The position numbers were made by a program, and so were the translations under genes. A stretch of DNA of 54,004 nt from Neobacillus dielmonensis. GTDB lineage: Bacteria; Bacillota; Bacilli; Bacillales; Cytobacillaceae. This document shows, piece by piece, positions 9,726 to 17,391 of this stretch (positions within the stretch are counted from its first letter, which is position 1; each line of letters begins with the position of its first letter). The stretch covers positions 133,152 to 187,155 of the forward strand of contig NZ_HG942048.1 in NCBI RefSeq assembly GCF_000612665.1, in the 5' to 3' direction. The notes beneath the pieces were generated by a model. It had not been told where the DNA came from, did not search any database, and saw only the letters and a program-made list of their open reading frames with translations.

Positions 9726-9764
9726 AAGCTGAGAAGGTGTTACCTTAAACCACCTTCTCAGCTT
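9726..9764 (-). terminator. Terminator of the M20 peptidase gene
   Basis: AAGCTGAGAAGGTG (9726-9739) and CACCTTCTCAGCTT (9751-9764) form a perfect 14-bp stem around an 11-base loop. On the minus strand it is followed by GTGTTTTAAGG. Confidence 0.75.
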
Positions 9765-9781
9765 ATAGTTAACAGTAATGA

Positions 9782-10927
9782 TTAGTTCGGATTGGCCGCA
9801 TATTTCAAAATGATTTCAGCCAATAACGCGGCCCGATAAGGGAGGTTTGTTAAATCAACGTGTTCATCTTCAGAATGGGCTCCATCTCCAACAGGCCCTA
9901 GACCATCGATAGTAGGAATCCCGATTCCTGCCGTGAAATTGCCATCACTGGCACCCCCTGTGGAACCTTCTCCCAATTCATATCCATGGGAAGCGGCAAT
10001 CTTTTTTAAGTCTTTATATAGTTTAATTACCTGCTTTGTGCGTTCTAATGGGTATCTTTCTATTTTTCCAGTAACCTCAATTTTTGTACCTTTAATAAAG
10101 GTTGGACGCTTGATAATTTTTTGGGTCAGCTTTTCGGCATGTGCTTTTTTAGTAAATCGGACATCAATTTCCGCGGTTGCTTCTTTAGCGATCACATTCG
10201 CCCGAGTCCCCCCATTAATGAGGCCGATATTTATCGAGATTCCTTCCTTTCGGTTCGCCAATTTTTTGAGATCGAGGATTTGATGGGCCATTTCCTCAAT
10301 GGCACTTGCCCCTTCCCAAGCATTAATTCCAGCATGAGCAGAAATTCCTTCGATTTTCATCGAGAAGTGACCAGTCCCTTTTCGTTCCGTTTTTACAGAC
10401 CCATCTGGTGCGATACTGGATTCTGGAATAAATACGACGACGCTTTTTTTTGCTTCTTGGAGGATGATTTCTTTAGAGTGTTCGCTGCCAATTTCTTCGT
10501 CTGTTGTGACAAGGAAGGTTATGTTTCGATTAATCTTTAAATTGGCATCTTTGATGGCTTTTATAGCCCAAAGAGTGATCGTGAGGCCGCCTTTCATATC
10601 GAATACTCCGGGGCCATAAAGAGTATTTCCCTCTTGCATTATTTTCAGGGCCCCTTCATCCCAAACGGTGTCCAAATGTCCTATGATTAATACCTGGTCT
10701 TTGGCACTTTCATTTCCATAACCAAATTTATATTGATTACCAACTTCCGTTTTTTCAATCACTTCTACAGAACCGCCGATTAGCCGTTCAAATTCTTCCC
10801 GTATAACTTTACCACAGCGGTCAACCAAGTCCTTATTAGTAGAGGGAGACTCTGCTTTAGTCAGATTAATCAAGGTTTCAGCAATGGCATCCTGCTGCCC
10901 TTTCAAGTAACTAAGAATCTCAGACAT
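9782..10927 (-). CDS. M20 family metallopeptidase (glutamate carboxypeptidase type)
   Basis: This 381-residue zinc peptidase resembles the carboxypeptidase G2 / glutamate carboxypeptidase group, which release C-terminal Glu or hydrolyse N-acyl amino acids. Metal and catalytic motifs are GHLDTVWDEG, GPGVFDMKGG, TTDEEIGSEHS (general base Glu and ligand), PESS, and the C-terminal ligand His in GDGAHSEDEHVD. The dimerisation domain lies between about residues 190 and 300. There is no signal peptide, so it is cytosolic. It is a single gene with its own promoter and terminator. Exact substrate unknown. Confidence 0.85.
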   Translation of the reverse strand: MSEILSYLKGQQDAIAETLINLTKAESPSTNKDLVDRCGKVIREEFERLIGGSVEVIEKTEVGNQYKFGYGNESAKDQVLIIGHLDTVWDEGALKIMQEGNTLYGPGVFDMKGGLTITLWAIKAIKDANLKINRNITFLVTTDEEIGSEHSKEIILQEAKKSVVVFIPESSIAPDGSVKTERKGTGHFSMKIEGISAHAGINAWEGASAIEEMAHQILDLKKLANRKEGISINIGLINGGTRANVIAKEATAEIDVRFTKKAHAEKLTQKIIKRPTFIKGTKIEVTGKIERYPLERTKQVIKLYKDLKKIAASHGYELGEGSTGGASDGNFTAGIGIPTIDGLGPVGDGAHSEDEHVDLTNLPYRAALLAEIILKYAANPN

Positions 10928-10972
10928 TCATCCTGTATCCTTTCATCGTTTTATAAACTGCTTTTCCAGAAT

Positions 10973-11000
10973 ATAATATAATGCCCTACAGGCATTGCAA
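10973..11000 (-). promoter_or_regulatory. Promoter of the M20 peptidase gene with operator-like palindrome
   Basis: On the minus strand TTGCAA (10995-11000) and TATTAT (10973-10978) are 16 bases apart, about 45 bases upstream of the start. The spacer holds an inverted repeat, ATGCC-N5-GGCAT (10981-10995), in a position where a bound protein would block RNA polymerase. Next to it, near 11047-11068, TAAATATTC is repeated in tandem. Confidence 0.45.
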
Positions 11001-11092
11001 TTGTTTACCAATATAAACTAAAACACCAATAAAAGCAACCTTGATATTTAAATATTCTAAATATTCTAAAGTAGGATAGCTTCGATACACTA

Positions 11093-11159
11093 AAACTTTA
11101 CTGTGTTGGGGGCCTGTCCCCCAGTCCGTTAAAGCTTTACTGGGTTAATGGGCAGGAGC
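11093..11159. repeat. GC-rich palindromic repeat element, copy 1
   Basis: The core GGGGGCCTGTCCCCC (11108-11122) is followed by AGTCCGTTAAAGCTTTACTGGG, where CCCAGT and ACTGGG can pair, then a decayed second arm (GGGCAGG). It is one of six related elements in the window. It lies just past the 3' end of the minus-strand exported-protein gene. Confidence 0.75.
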
Positions 11160-11165
11160 ATAATG

Positions 11166-11195
11166 AAAGCGATGCTTTTTAGTTGGCATCGCTTT
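11166..11195. terminator. Terminator overlapping the end of the exported-protein gene
   Basis: AAAGCGATGC (11166-11175) pairs with GCATCGCTTT (11186-11195) around a 10-base loop that contains the stop codon of the minus-strand gene. Both strands have T-rich sequence after the stem. Confidence 0.55.
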
Positions 11196-11760
11196 TTAGG
11201 AGGGTTTGGATTAGGTTTTCTAGTGTGCTTTTCATGGTTTGGAGCTCTTGTTCATTTTTGGGTTGGAGTTCTAAGTTGGTATCTGTTTCAAATTCTAAAG
11301 CGAATTGCGGGAGTGTTGCGTGACTTGAATTTACATCATGGGCTAGTAGTTTAATATCACGGAATCCAATTTTTCCTAGTTCGGGAGCGTAAATCTGTTT
11401 AAATTCGGCATTGGAGACCTTTAAGGAAAGAGTTTTGAATTGTACAGTGTCTTTAGAAGTTATTTTTGTCATGACGATGCCATTTTGTGTTTTCACTAAC
11501 TTTTTTATGGTTAACCCCTGCACCGAACAGTTTGCAAATTTAAACTCCAGCATCGGTTGGGCTTTTTGGTTTGCAGTTTCACCGAGGGTCGGTAAAATCC
11601 CTAGGGGTGTTCCCTCCATTTGACTTGCTTCTATTATAAAACCAATGGTTGAATCTTCGACCGCTAAACTATGCTTTGTCGGTATTATAAGAGCTGAAAT
11701 CATTAATATAAGTATTATGACGTTTTTAGCAGATTTAGTTGTTTGTTTCAATGCAATCAC
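11179..11760 (-). CDS. Exported protein of the DUF6230/DUF6114 locus
   Basis: I do not recognise a named family. The 193-residue protein has a hydrophobic N-terminal segment (VIILILMISALIIPT) ending near HSLAVEDS, consistent with a signal peptide, then a soluble beta-rich part without further membrane segments. The stretch SVQGLTIKKLV, then TVQFKTLSLKVSNAEF, resembles in rhythm ATITNLKITKEF and ASFESLTMQE of the DUF6230 protein encoded two genes upstream, so the two may be distant relatives; this is inference. The start is uncertain: GTG at 11760, or TTG nine bases later. It is the last gene of a three-gene operon, 54 bases after the DUF6114 gene. Confidence 0.65.
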   Translation of the reverse strand: MIALKQTTKSAKNVIILILMISALIIPTKHSLAVEDSTIGFIIEASQMEGTPLGILPTLGETANQKAQPMLEFKFANCSVQGLTIKKLVKTQNGIVMTKITSKDTVQFKTLSLKVSNAEFKQIYAPELGKIGFRDIKLLAHDVNSSHATLPQFALEFETDTNLELQPKNEQELQTMKSTLENLIQTLLKSDAN

Positions 11761-11814
11761 CGTTTCTCTCTATTACTGTGTGTCTTTTTACGGCAAAGGA
11801 ATGTCTCTTATCCT

Positions 11815-12243
11815 TTAATTGTCTAATTCAGTAGTGGCTATTTCTTTTTCTGCCCCTGATTCAATGGTATGGACAGCAGCATTTAAATCGAATTCTGGTT
11901 TCCAAGCAATCATCATTGCACCGCCGAGAATACCAAGAATAGTACCAATTAGGAAACCTCCTAAAGCCCCCATAATCGACAATACCGATGAAAAGATTGC
12001 CAAAACCCCTAGCAGTGTAGATAACTTTGGCATGATATAGCCTAACACCCCTAATAACAGGGTTAGTCCGCCAAGAAAAAATCCAACAAATATAATGCTT
12101 CCTGGAGCAGCGGCGACTTCGTAAAGTTTCGCCGGTACCCATAATATGACGAGTCCAGAAAGGATGCACAAGGTCGCCCCCCAAAACGGACGCCTTGCTC
12201 TCCAATTCTTGAACTTCGCACGTATTGATAGTGTGGAGTTCAT
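11815..12243 (-). CDS. DUF6114 family membrane protein
   Basis: The 142-residue protein starts with a basic cytosolic stretch (KFKNWRARRPFWGA), then has about four membrane helices rich in Gly (LGGLTLLLGVLGY, GALGGFLIGTILGILGGAMMIAW) and a short acidic tail. This is the DUF6114 pattern, known mainly beside DUF6230 proteins in actinobacteria. Function unknown; it may anchor or export the two secreted partners (inference). The ATG at 12243 is chosen because AAGG lies nine bases upstream; an ATG nine bases earlier touches that site. It lies 42 bases after the DUF6230 gene. Confidence 0.7.
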   Translation of the reverse strand: MNSTLSIRAKFKNWRARRPFWGATLCILSGLVILWVPAKLYEVAAAPGSIIFVGFFLGGLTLLLGVLGYIMPKLSTLLGVLAIFSSVLSIMGALGGFLIGTILGILGGAMMIAWKPEFDLNAAVHTIESGAEKEIATTELDN

Positions 12244-12285
12244 ATTTATCATCCTTATTTTAGTAATCTATGATTGTGGAAAATA

Positions 12286-12870
12286 TTATTTTATATGCTC
12301 AAAATACACCTTCATGCCTGGAAGTGAAACCGTTTGCTGGAATAGATATAGTGTCTTTAAATCACCATTTGTTATCGTGATGGTGCCAGCATCTTGAGTA
12401 AATTCTTTAGCAGCTGCTTCTAAAGGGTTTTTGATATCACCTACATAATGCTCTTGCATTGTCAAACTTTCAAAGCTTGCATCACCATTAATCAAGGTCG
12501 CTTTTTGGACTAATCCTGTAATTTCAACCGGCTCGCCAGCCTCTATTACAGCTTTGAGATTGAGAAGTGGGAATTCTTTTGTAATCTTTAAATTAGTAAT
12601 GGTAGCGTCATCAATTTCGTTTACTGCAACTGGGTTTTGTTCATTTGATCCCCCTTCAGCAATTCCTCCGTAAAGATGAAAACCACTCCCAACCATTTTG
12701 TCAAAGCTGACTGTAAATTCGCCAACACCGCTTAGCGGTACAGCGTAGGCAACACCAGTCAGTCCAAAAGTCCCCAGCAGGGCTCCTAAGAATAAAAACC
12801 CTCCCAGTATGGCCAGCATTAATTTCTTCTTTACCGTCTTACCTCCTACAATAATGGCTTCAGCTGTCAT
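12286..12870 (-). CDS. DUF6230 family secreted or membrane-anchored protein
   Basis: The 194-residue protein has a short N-terminus, the hydrophobic segment LMLAILGGFLFLGALLGTFGL and a cleavage-like AYAVPLSG. The exported part begins GVGEFTVSFDKMVGSGFHLYGG, characteristic of DUF6230 proteins, then alternates short beta-type segments (ATITNLKITKEF, VEITGLVQKATLINGD). The ATG at 12870 follows AGGGAGG with good spacing. It is the first gene of the operon, divergent from a LuxR-type regulator gene. No biochemical role is known to me. Confidence 0.7.
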   Translation of the reverse strand: MTAEAIIVGGKTVKKKLMLAILGGFLFLGALLGTFGLTGVAYAVPLSGVGEFTVSFDKMVGSGFHLYGGIAEGGSNEQNPVAVNEIDDATITNLKITKEFPLLNLKAVIEAGEPVEITGLVQKATLINGDASFESLTMQEHYVGDIKNPLEAAAKEFTQDAGTITITNGDLKTLYLFQQTVSLPGMKVYFEHIK

Positions 12871-12974
12871 TTACTTTCCTCCCTTTTATTTTTTATAGTA
12901 CCAAGATATAAAAGAACATAGATATTCGGTACTATTTGTCACAATTTTAAGACAAATAATAAAATCGGTTAACC

Positions 12975-12988
12975 CCTACATTTGTAGG
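12975..12988. promoter_or_regulatory. Perfect palindrome in the DUF6230/LuxR divergent region
   Basis: CCTACATTTGTAGG is CCTACA-TT-TGTAGG, a 6-bp perfect inverted repeat with a 2-base centre. It sits in the 293-base intergenic region between the divergent regulator and operon, about 105 bases upstream of the DUF6230 start. This size and place suit a dimeric LuxR-type regulator; binding is inference. Confidence 0.4.
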
Positions 12989-13075
12989 TTTTTCTTACAT
13001 TCCTATCCGAGGTTCTATAACTTTCGGCATATTATTTCAAAAATTTTACAACAACAAAAAGGATTTTGGGATTAT

Positions 13076-13105
13076 TTGAGGAATTATGAAAGGGATGTTT
13101 ATATA
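13076..13105 (+). promoter_or_regulatory. Weak candidate promoter of the GAF-LuxR gene
   Basis: TTGAGG (13076-13081) and TATATA (13100-13105) are 18 bases apart, about 60 bases upstream of the regulator start. The -35 match is moderate. Confidence 0.35.
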
Positions 13106-13163
13106 AGAACTTAGTGTTACTCGCTAATAAGTCTGCCATATTATTTTAGGAGTGTAGGACCAC

Positions 13164-14345
13164 ATGTCGAAATCTCTTAATCATCATTTAAATCAATTAT
13201 TGGAGGATGCCATTAAGCTGCTAAGCCGATATAACCATGAGCTGCTGGAGGAATGGAATTTTACTCTACAATCTTTAAAAAATACTAATAAAAAGTCGAT
13301 ATATGTATATGAGTTTATCAGCGGATTCTTGCAAAAATTTTTGACAGCTGTCCGAAACGAACAAGCTAATTTATATCGTATGTTTGATGAGATATCGAAT
13401 GCTTGGTTTGAGAGTTTCCAACGTGAACCTGATCCGGAGGCGTTGATTTTTCATTTGAATTTGCTTGAAAATTCAGCCCATCGCGTGGTAAAAGCACAAA
13501 TCTCTTATTCTTCAAAATTACATCCTTCCATTCATTATTTATTTTCGAAAATTAGTGAAGTCATGTTATTTAGAACGAATCAGGATAACTATAGTGTTTG
13601 GAAGGATGCCGTTATTTTGTTTAATGAATGGATAATCCGTTCACAGACCTTTCAAGAGGCAGTCGAAAATATTTGTTATGGTTTTGGGTACTTCCTTCCT
13701 TTTAAACGTTGTGCCCTGTTCAGGTTTACAAATGAAGAAAGCATGGCAATGGGGCAATGCGGCCATCATTTTAATAATGAAGAAATTCAAGCAATTGCCG
13801 AAAAGATTACCAATATCCCTGTTCTCAACGAAAGTCTCGTTAAGTTAAAATCCCAGGGAATGCAAATGAAAAACTTCCAGCCTATTTATGTACCGTTTGC
13901 AGAAAACGAATTTCCTGAGAAGTATGTAAAAAGTTTTAAGCTAACTTCCCTCATAATTGTACCAATCTATGTGCCTGAAGAAGGAAAGATTATTGGTGGA
14001 GTGATTTTAGACCAAGGACCGGAAACTTATTTTACACTAGATAGAAGTTTGTTTCCGGCACTGATCAAATTTGGCCAAAGCTCAGGAGAACTATTGCTGA
14101 AGTATTTTCAGGCAGACACCCAAAAGAGTGACACAACAGAAGACAAACCAGTATATCTAACCCCTCGCGAAATTGAAATAATCAAATTGCTGGCAGAAGG
14201 TGCCTCCACCCAAATGGCTGCCGCCAAATTATACTTAAGTGAATATACAGTAAGAGATCATATCTCCAACATCATGAAACGACTAAACGCCCAAAACCGA
14301 ACAGAAGTCGCCGTTAAAGCCATACGCATGGGCATCATCGATTGA
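13164..14345 (+). CDS. GAF-domain LuxR-family transcriptional regulator
   Basis: The 393-residue protein has a helical N-terminal part (about 1-150) of unknown kind, a GAF-like sensory domain (about 165-310; FLPFKRCALFRF, LTSLIIVPIYVPEEGKIIGGVILDQG), and a C-terminal LuxR/GerE helix-turn-helix (about 330-393) with LTPREIEIIKLLAEGASTQM and LYLSEYTVRDHISNIMKRL. The ATG follows GGAGTGTAGGACCAC. It is divergent from the DUF6230-DUF6114 operon and likely controls it; this rests on position only. The signal it senses is unknown. Confidence 0.8.
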   Translation: MSKSLNHHLNQLLEDAIKLLSRYNHELLEEWNFTLQSLKNTNKKSIYVYEFISGFLQKFLTAVRNEQANLYRMFDEISNAWFESFQREPDPEALIFHLNLLENSAHRVVKAQISYSSKLHPSIHYLFSKISEVMLFRTNQDNYSVWKDAVILFNEWIIRSQTFQEAVENICYGFGYFLPFKRCALFRFTNEESMAMGQCGHHFNNEEIQAIAEKITNIPVLNESLVKLKSQGMQMKNFQPIYVPFAENEFPEKYVKSFKLTSLIIVPIYVPEEGKIIGGVILDQGPETYFTLDRSLFPALIKFGQSSGELLLKYFQADTQKSDTTEDKPVYLTPREIEIIKLLAEGASTQMAAAKLYLSEYTVRDHISNIMKRLNAQNRTEVAVKAIRMGIID

Positions 14346-14352
14346 ATTTATC

Positions 14353-14420
14353 GCTTTAAAGTGGCGGGGGACAGTCCCCCACTGCTTTAAAGTGCTACCA
14401 GATCGGGGGACTGTCCCCGG
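14353..14420. repeat. GC-rich palindromic repeat element, copy 2
   Basis: Two palindromic cores, GGGGGACAGTCCCCC (14366-14380) and GGGGACTGTCCCC (14406-14418), are separated by a spacer with CTTTAAAG; the first is preceded by another CTTTAAAG. The element fills the whole gap between the convergent LuxR-type gene and proC, where no other terminator is visible. Confidence 0.85.
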
Positions 14421-15221
14421 TTATTTAATAGCTGCTGCTTTTTTACGGCAGGCGATGATGGCTTGTTGGATGCTTGTGTTGAATTGATTGTTGTCGAGTG
14501 AATCTAGTCCGGCGGCGGTGGATCCTCCCGGGGTGGCGACTTGGTTGATGAGTTCGGTTGTGTCGATGTTGGTTTTCAGCATTTCGGCTGAACCAGCAAT
14601 CATTTGAGCGACAAGTTTTCTTGCCTGTTGTTGAGTGACACCTGTTTCCAAGGCCATTTGCTCAAGAACCCCAGCTAATTTGTAAATGAAGGCTGGTGCA
14701 CTTCCGGTGATGGCTGTTAATTCCTCAATTTGTTTTTCTGTTACTTTTTCATACTCCCCTATGCCGCTTAATAAGGTTTCAATCCATTGGATATGCTGCT
14801 GATTTACATGTTGGCCAGGTGCATACAGGGTAATCGATTCCCCTTGTTTTGCTGCTGTATTTGGCATCACCGAAACGACAGGTGTGGCATCTGGAAGCAT
14901 ACTCTCCATGTATGTGGGGCTAATTCCAGCTGCAACAGTCATAACCAATTGCCCGCCGATCTTTTCAGCTAACTCTTTTAATATGGAGGCATGGGCATCT
15001 GGTGGCATCGCTAAAAAGATAATGTCCATTTCACTAGCATGGTTTACCCAATGCTCCGTCGTTTCAACTCCATAGTGGTTCTTCACAAATTCCAGTCGTT
15101 CCTGATTGCCTTTATTAGCCACAGTGATTGCAAATTCAGTTTTATTGACCAGTCCCTCAATAATCGCTTGAGCCATCCGGCCTGCTCCTATAAATAACAC
15201 GCGTTTTTGAACATTCGTCAT
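14421..15221 (-). CDS. proC: Pyrroline-5-carboxylate reductase
   Basis: The enzyme reduces pyrroline-5-carboxylate to proline with NAD(P)H in the cytosol. The protein is 266 residues, typical for the family. The N-terminal Rossmann motif is LFIGAGRMAQAIIEG; MPNTAAKQGESITLY and the C-terminal signature region AITGSAPAFIYKL and ATPGGSTAAGLDSL are all present. The ATG at 15221 is chosen because GAGGAG precedes it by 8 bases. B. subtilis carries several paralogues (ProG, ProH, ProI), and I cannot say which this matches. It is a single gene, with no proA or proB nearby. Confidence 0.92.
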   Translation of the reverse strand: MTNVQKRVLFIGAGRMAQAIIEGLVNKTEFAITVANKGNQERLEFVKNHYGVETTEHWVNHASEMDIIFLAMPPDAHASILKELAEKIGGQLVMTVAAGISPTYMESMLPDATPVVSVMPNTAAKQGESITLYAPGQHVNQQHIQWIETLLSGIGEYEKVTEKQIEELTAITGSAPAFIYKLAGVLEQMALETGVTQQQARKLVAQMIAGSAEMLKTNIDTTELINQVATPGGSTAAGLDSLDNNQFNTSIQQAIIACRKKAAAIK

Positions 15222-15336
15222 TTTCTCACTCCTCACGGTGAACATTCTACCCTATTCATTATTTTTAAGCTAAGCATATTACTTATACATTTAAACTAGA
15301 TTGGTTACAATTCTAATAGAAATGGAGGGTGAATTT

Positions 15337-16467
15337 ATGGGGAGGTTTCTTGTACTATTATCCCTATTTGTACTTTTTGGCTTTTCAGGCTCCGCAATTG
15401 AAAAAAACATAAATGACAGCAAATGGACGAAGCCGATGGATACTCTTCAATCTCAAATAGATGTTCCCGATACACTTGCTGAGGTCACTGGGATTCTTGA
15501 CCAGCTTCAACAGCTTTGGAAAAAGTTGAGCAATTCATTTGATGGGCTGGTACTAAAACAAAAAAATAACGAATCTGAAGAAAGTAAATCAATAAAATTA
15601 GTCGCTCCCACTGAGCAGCCATTTTCCATCCATAATGTCGAGCTTGGCGAAACAAAAACTGAAATCGAGGCCATAACGGGACCAGCAAAGCGGGTTTCCC
15701 TAAACGAATATGGTACGGATTGGTATACCTATCACAATAATTATCAGCAGTTTTTTATGGTTATGTATGACAAAAACAACCAAGCAACAGGCTTATATAC
15801 CGATCAGGATTTAATATCATCAAAAAGTGGCATTAAAATGGGGACTCCCAAAGAGACCGTACGGGAAACTCTTGGAGAGCCACTAACAAAACTGCAAAAA
15901 GGCTTTATAATTTATCAATTTGAAAAAGACCGTGATTATGACATGTATTTGGTTGATGACGTCTATGTAACTATTTTTTACGACAAACACGAAGGAAATA
16001 CAGTTACTGCCCTGCAACTAATAAGCAAAAATATGGAGGAACATAAATCGGATTATTATACAGAAGCAAGCCCAGCCTTAAAAGAAGGCTTTGAGTATCA
16101 ACTGTTCGATTTGACAAATGCATCACGGGTCAACCATCAGCTGCCCATTCTAACATGGGACCAACATGTGAGAGAAACGGCGCGGAAACATAGCAGCGAT
16201 ATGGCAAAAAATGATTATTTTTCTCATACGAACTTAAAAGGTCAATCTCCGTTTGACCGAATGAAAGAAGATCAAATTATCTTCCAACTAGCTGGTGAAA
16301 ATCTTGCTTACGGACAGTTAAGCAGCATTTTTGCCCATGAAGGATTAATGAATTCCCTCGGACACCGGGAAAATATTCTACGCAATGGCTATGTATATTT
16401 AGGGGTTGGCGTTGCTTTTAATGACAAGTCTCAGCCTTATTATACGGAAAACTTTTATGCCAAATAA
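15337..16467 (+). CDS. Secreted CAP-domain protein (CAP-associated N-terminal domain plus SCP/CAP)
   Basis: The 376-residue protein has a signal-like N-terminus (FLVLLSLFVLFGFSGSA), a middle part resembling the CAP-associated domain found in Bacillus (about 105-235, two repeats such as VELGETKTEIEAITGPAKRV and IKMGTPKETVRETLGEPL), and a C-terminal CAP/SCP domain (about 250-376). CAP signatures are LFDLTNASRVNHQLPILTWD, HSSDMAKNDYFSHTN, LAGENLAYG and SLGHRENIL. The function of bacterial CAP proteins is mostly unknown. The start at 15337 follows GGAGGGTG. YlbC of B. subtilis has a similar architecture, but orthology is not certain. Confidence 0.82.
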   Translation: MGRFLVLLSLFVLFGFSGSAIEKNINDSKWTKPMDTLQSQIDVPDTLAEVTGILDQLQQLWKKLSNSFDGLVLKQKNNESEESKSIKLVAPTEQPFSIHNVELGETKTEIEAITGPAKRVSLNEYGTDWYTYHNNYQQFFMVMYDKNNQATGLYTDQDLISSKSGIKMGTPKETVRETLGEPLTKLQKGFIIYQFEKDRDYDMYLVDDVYVTIFYDKHEGNTVTALQLISKNMEEHKSDYYTEASPALKEGFEYQLFDLTNASRVNHQLPILTWDQHVRETARKHSSDMAKNDYFSHTNLKGQSPFDRMKEDQIIFQLAGENLAYGQLSSIFAHEGLMNSLGHRENILRNGYVYLGVGVAFNDKSQPYYTENFYAK

Positions 16468-16488
16468 TGTTTCACCACTCTAATCTGT

Positions 16489-16517
16489 GAATTAGGATTT
16501 CTAAATTGGACAAATTA
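16489..16517 (+). promoter_or_regulatory. Candidate sigma-G promoter of the SASP gene
   Basis: GAATT (16489-16493) and CAAATTA (16511-16517) are 17 bases apart and resemble the sigma-G -35 and -10 (CATNHTA) elements, about 55 bases upstream of the spore-protein gene. This fits forespore-specific expression of this gene class. A hairpin GAGCAAT-N5-ATTGCTC follows in the leader. Confidence 0.45.
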
Positions 16518-16570
16518 TATTCGAGCAATTAATGATTGCTCAAAAAAACTCGAGTCGGGAGTGATGTATC

Positions 16571-16765
16571 ATGGCTAGAAACAAACTGTTGGTTCCTGGT
16601 GCAGGCAATGTTCTGGATCAAATGAAACAAGAAATCGCCAATGAGTTTGGAGTTCAACTTGGTGCTGATACAACCGCACGAGCAAATGGTTCGGTCGGTG
16701 GCGAAATGACAAAACGTCTCATTGCCTACGCTGAACAAACATTACAAAATCAGCAAGGCCAGTAA
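16571..16765 (+). CDS. Alpha/beta-type small acid-soluble spore protein
   Basis: The 64-residue protein is typical of DNA-binding SASPs that saturate spore DNA and protect it from UV and other damage, and are degraded on germination. Signatures are [20 protein letters not shown], the GPR protease site region EIANEFGV, and [20 protein letters not shown]. The ATG follows GGGAGTG. It is a single gene with its own terminator, and its presence shows the organism is a spore former. The minor paralogues are hard to tell apart, so no symbol is given. Confidence 0.95.
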   Translation: MARNKLLVPGAGNVLDQMKQEIANEFGVQLGADTTARANGSVGGEMTKRLIAYAEQTLQNQQGQ

Positions 16766-16811
16766 CCTGATGGTCCTGTGAATTAAAGGAACATTTCGTT
16801 CCGGAACCTGC

Positions 16812-16842
16812 AAAAGGCTGCTCCCATTGGGGCAGCCTTTTT
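16812..16842 (+). terminator. Terminator of the SASP gene
   Basis: AAAAGGCTGC and GCAGCCTTTT form the stem, with CCC and GGG pairing inside it, followed by a T run on the plus strand. Confidence 0.8.
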
Positions 16843-16918
16843 CCAGTAGATTTAAATCGTCCGATTGCATATAAACTACCTGCTAAACAGACTCTAAAGA
16901 AAAAGAGGGGGATTATCA

Positions 16919-17215
16919 TTGGACCAAGATTTTACTGTCGAGTATGGCCAAATGCCAACATTCCACAGTCATGAAGAAGCTAGATCCTGGTTTAAAGAAC
17001 AATTTGGCGATAATCGCTTTTTATTAAGATTAAGTAATATGAAGGATGGAAAAAGAACGTACTTCTACCACCTTGTAAAAGATCCTGAGGTATACAAGCC
17101 TTACATGGAGAGTTTCTCCAGCTCCGTTAAACATGAAATCACGCACTTTGATACATTCAAAAGTTATTCAACGATTGAAATTACCGAAGATGGAGAAGTA
17201 ATTTTTCAACCATAA
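16919..17215 (+). CDS. Small protein of unknown function (98 residues)
   Basis: I do not recognise this family. The product is soluble and mixed-charge, with no signal or membrane segment. Visible pieces are HSHEEARSWFKEQFGD, YFYHLVKDPEVYKPYMESF and a C-terminal YSTIEITEDGEVIFQP. The start is TTG at 16919, with AGAGGGGG upstream at normal distance. It is followed after 14 bases by a 44-residue gene with a strong ribosome site, so the two form a small operon ending at the terminator at 17360. Confidence 0.7.
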   Translation: MDQDFTVEYGQMPTFHSHEEARSWFKEQFGDNRFLLRLSNMKDGKRTYFYHLVKDPEVYKPYMESFSSSVKHEITHFDTFKSYSTIEITEDGEVIFQP

Positions 17216-17229
17216 AGGAGGTCTTTTTC

Positions 17230-17364
17230 TTGGACGGAAGGTATAACACTGGCGAGGATGCAACTATTGAATTAAAAAAAGCTTTAAGCAAAAGCAAATC
17301 ACGGAATAATCCCGTCATGAGCGATGCTGAGTACAAACTAAAATATCAAGGAAAAAAAGAATAA
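17230..17364 (+). CDS. Very small basic protein (44 residues), unknown function
   Basis: TTG at 17230 is preceded by AAAGGAGGTC, a near-perfect ribosome site, 6-8 bases away. The product begins MDGRYNTGEDATIELKKAL, then has a basic Ser/Lys/Asn stretch and SDAEYKLKYQGKKE. It is charged, has no hydrophobic segment, and resembles small spore or stress proteins only in size. Its stop codon lies within the bidirectional terminator stem. The ribosome site and operon position support a real gene; the function is unknown. Confidence 0.6.
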   Translation: MDGRYNTGEDATIELKKALSKSKSRNNPVMSDAEYKLKYQGKKE

Positions 17365-17391
17365 ACGGGCATATTCATCTGCCCGTTTATT
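17360..17391. terminator. Bidirectional terminator embedded in two stop codons
   Basis: AATAAACGGGCA (17360-17371) and TGCCCGTTTATT (17380-17391) form a perfect 12-bp stem. The stem contains the stop codon of the 44-residue gene (17362-17364) and that of the convergent oxidoreductase gene (17387-17389). Confidence 0.85.

Noticed and set aside
16520..16555. Hairpin GAGCAAT-N5-ATTGCTC as a terminator of the CAP gene
   Set aside because: It is followed by A, not T, on the plus strand, so it is not a classic terminator in either direction.
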